Shown here piece by piece: positions 53,953 through 54,074 of a DNA stretch of 54,074 nucleotides. The translations under genes and the position numbers were made by a program. The stretch is taken from assembly GCA_024636505.1 (NCBI GenBank), contig JAGXGY010000048.1:1-54074 (forward strand), written 5' to 3'. The stretch is from Methylobacter sp. GTDB lineage: Bacteria > Pseudomonadota > Gammaproteobacteria > Methylococcales > Methylomonadaceae. The notes beneath the pieces were generated by a model. The model was not told the origin of the DNA and searched no databases. It worked only from the letters and a program-made list of their open reading frames with translations. Position 1 is the first letter of the stretch; each line of letters opens with the position of its first letter.

Positions 53953-54074
53953 GCTCTTTAAAAATCCGATCAAAATAATTTGTGTGGGTGCTTGTGATGA
54001 GCTATTTACGTTTGTAATAAATAGTCGACACAAGAGCTTGCGTAAAAAAGAAATTTTATACGTTTAATTCTGTA
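53953..54074 (+). ncRNA. Leader of an rRNA operon with boxA (16S lies beyond the window)
   Basis: GCTCTTTAAAAA (53953-53964) is the boxA antitermination site. It is followed by TTTGTGTGGGTGCTT, the conserved rrn leader wording of gammaproteobacteria. Then CTTGTG pairs with CACAAG and CTATTTA with TAAATAG, a nested stem (about 53990-54035) that probably belongs to the RNase III processing stalk before 16S rRNA. The 16S start itself is not in the window. Confidence 0.85.

Noticed and set aside
53670-54074. tRNA or complete rRNA gene at the right edge
   Set aside because: Only promoters, boxA and leader are present; no 16S start or tRNA cloverleaf can be found within the window.

Overview
The window reads as a chromosomal segment of a gammaproteobacterium. 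A methanotroph or related methylotroph (Methylococcales-like) is the best guess. The evidence is gammaproteobacterial-type housekeeping proteins (RecC, GlnE, GuaB/GuaA, Nth, RpiA, Pgi, MltF), a full ADP-heptose/LPS-core gene set, and several copper-linked envelope genes. The lineage is inferred from protein character only; no 16S sequence lies inside the window, although the leader of an rRNA operon does at the right edge.

Layout: 1-1.6 kb holds a structured but apparently non-coding segment with two matching hairpins, a DUF5610-type protein and a secreted CigR/RcnB-like protein. 1.7-5.0 kb is recC (minus) and 5.06-5.7 kb is rpiA (plus). From 29.3 kb down to 5.9 kb everything is on the minus strand. 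In transcription order this is glnE, ilvE, waaF, waaC, a four-gene SMC/Wadjet-type (Jet/Mks) cassette, and an eleven-gene type II secretion operon (gspE-F-G-H-I-J-K-L-M-C-like-D).

29.6-32.5 kb carries a small lipoprotein and a RiPP locus: a Cys-rich precursor with repeated EGACG motifs (HvfA-like), a DUF692/MNIO enzyme (HvfB-like) and its DUF2063 partner (HvfC-like). 32.7-40.6 kb is housekeeping: nth, guaB, guaA, tadA, mltF and pgi. 40.9-44.8 kb is an envelope copper/redox cluster: an HGG-type membrane-anchored protein, a membrane-anchored cupredoxin, a YqaA-type membrane protein, an unknown multi-span protein and a Tat-exported superoxide-reductase-like protein. 44.9-53.7 kb is an LPS core/lipid A export block (heptosyltransferase, O-antigen ligase, two GT2 glycosyltransferases, msbA, gmhA, hldE, hldD). 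53.7-54.07 kb holds three tandem sigma70 promoters, a boxA and the leader of an rRNA operon whose 16S gene lies just beyond the window.

The genes form coherent units. GmhA, HldE and HldD make ADP-heptose, which WaaC, WaaF and the GT9 at 44.9 kb transfer to the core; WaaL and MsbA finish and export LPS. GspC-like to GspM build a secretion machine that lacks only its prepilin peptidase here. JetC/B/A/D should form an anti-plasmid SMC complex with a Toprim nuclease. HvfA/B/C should make a copper-binding modified peptide, which fits the copper-oriented envelope cluster 8 kb away.

The most interesting items are the Jet/Mks cassette in reversed subunit order (SMC-KITE-kleisin-nuclease), the EGACG RiPP locus, the copper/redox envelope cluster, two unassigned structured intergenic regions that could be orphan mobile-element RNAs, and a family of MITE-like repeats around 29.4-33.5 kb.
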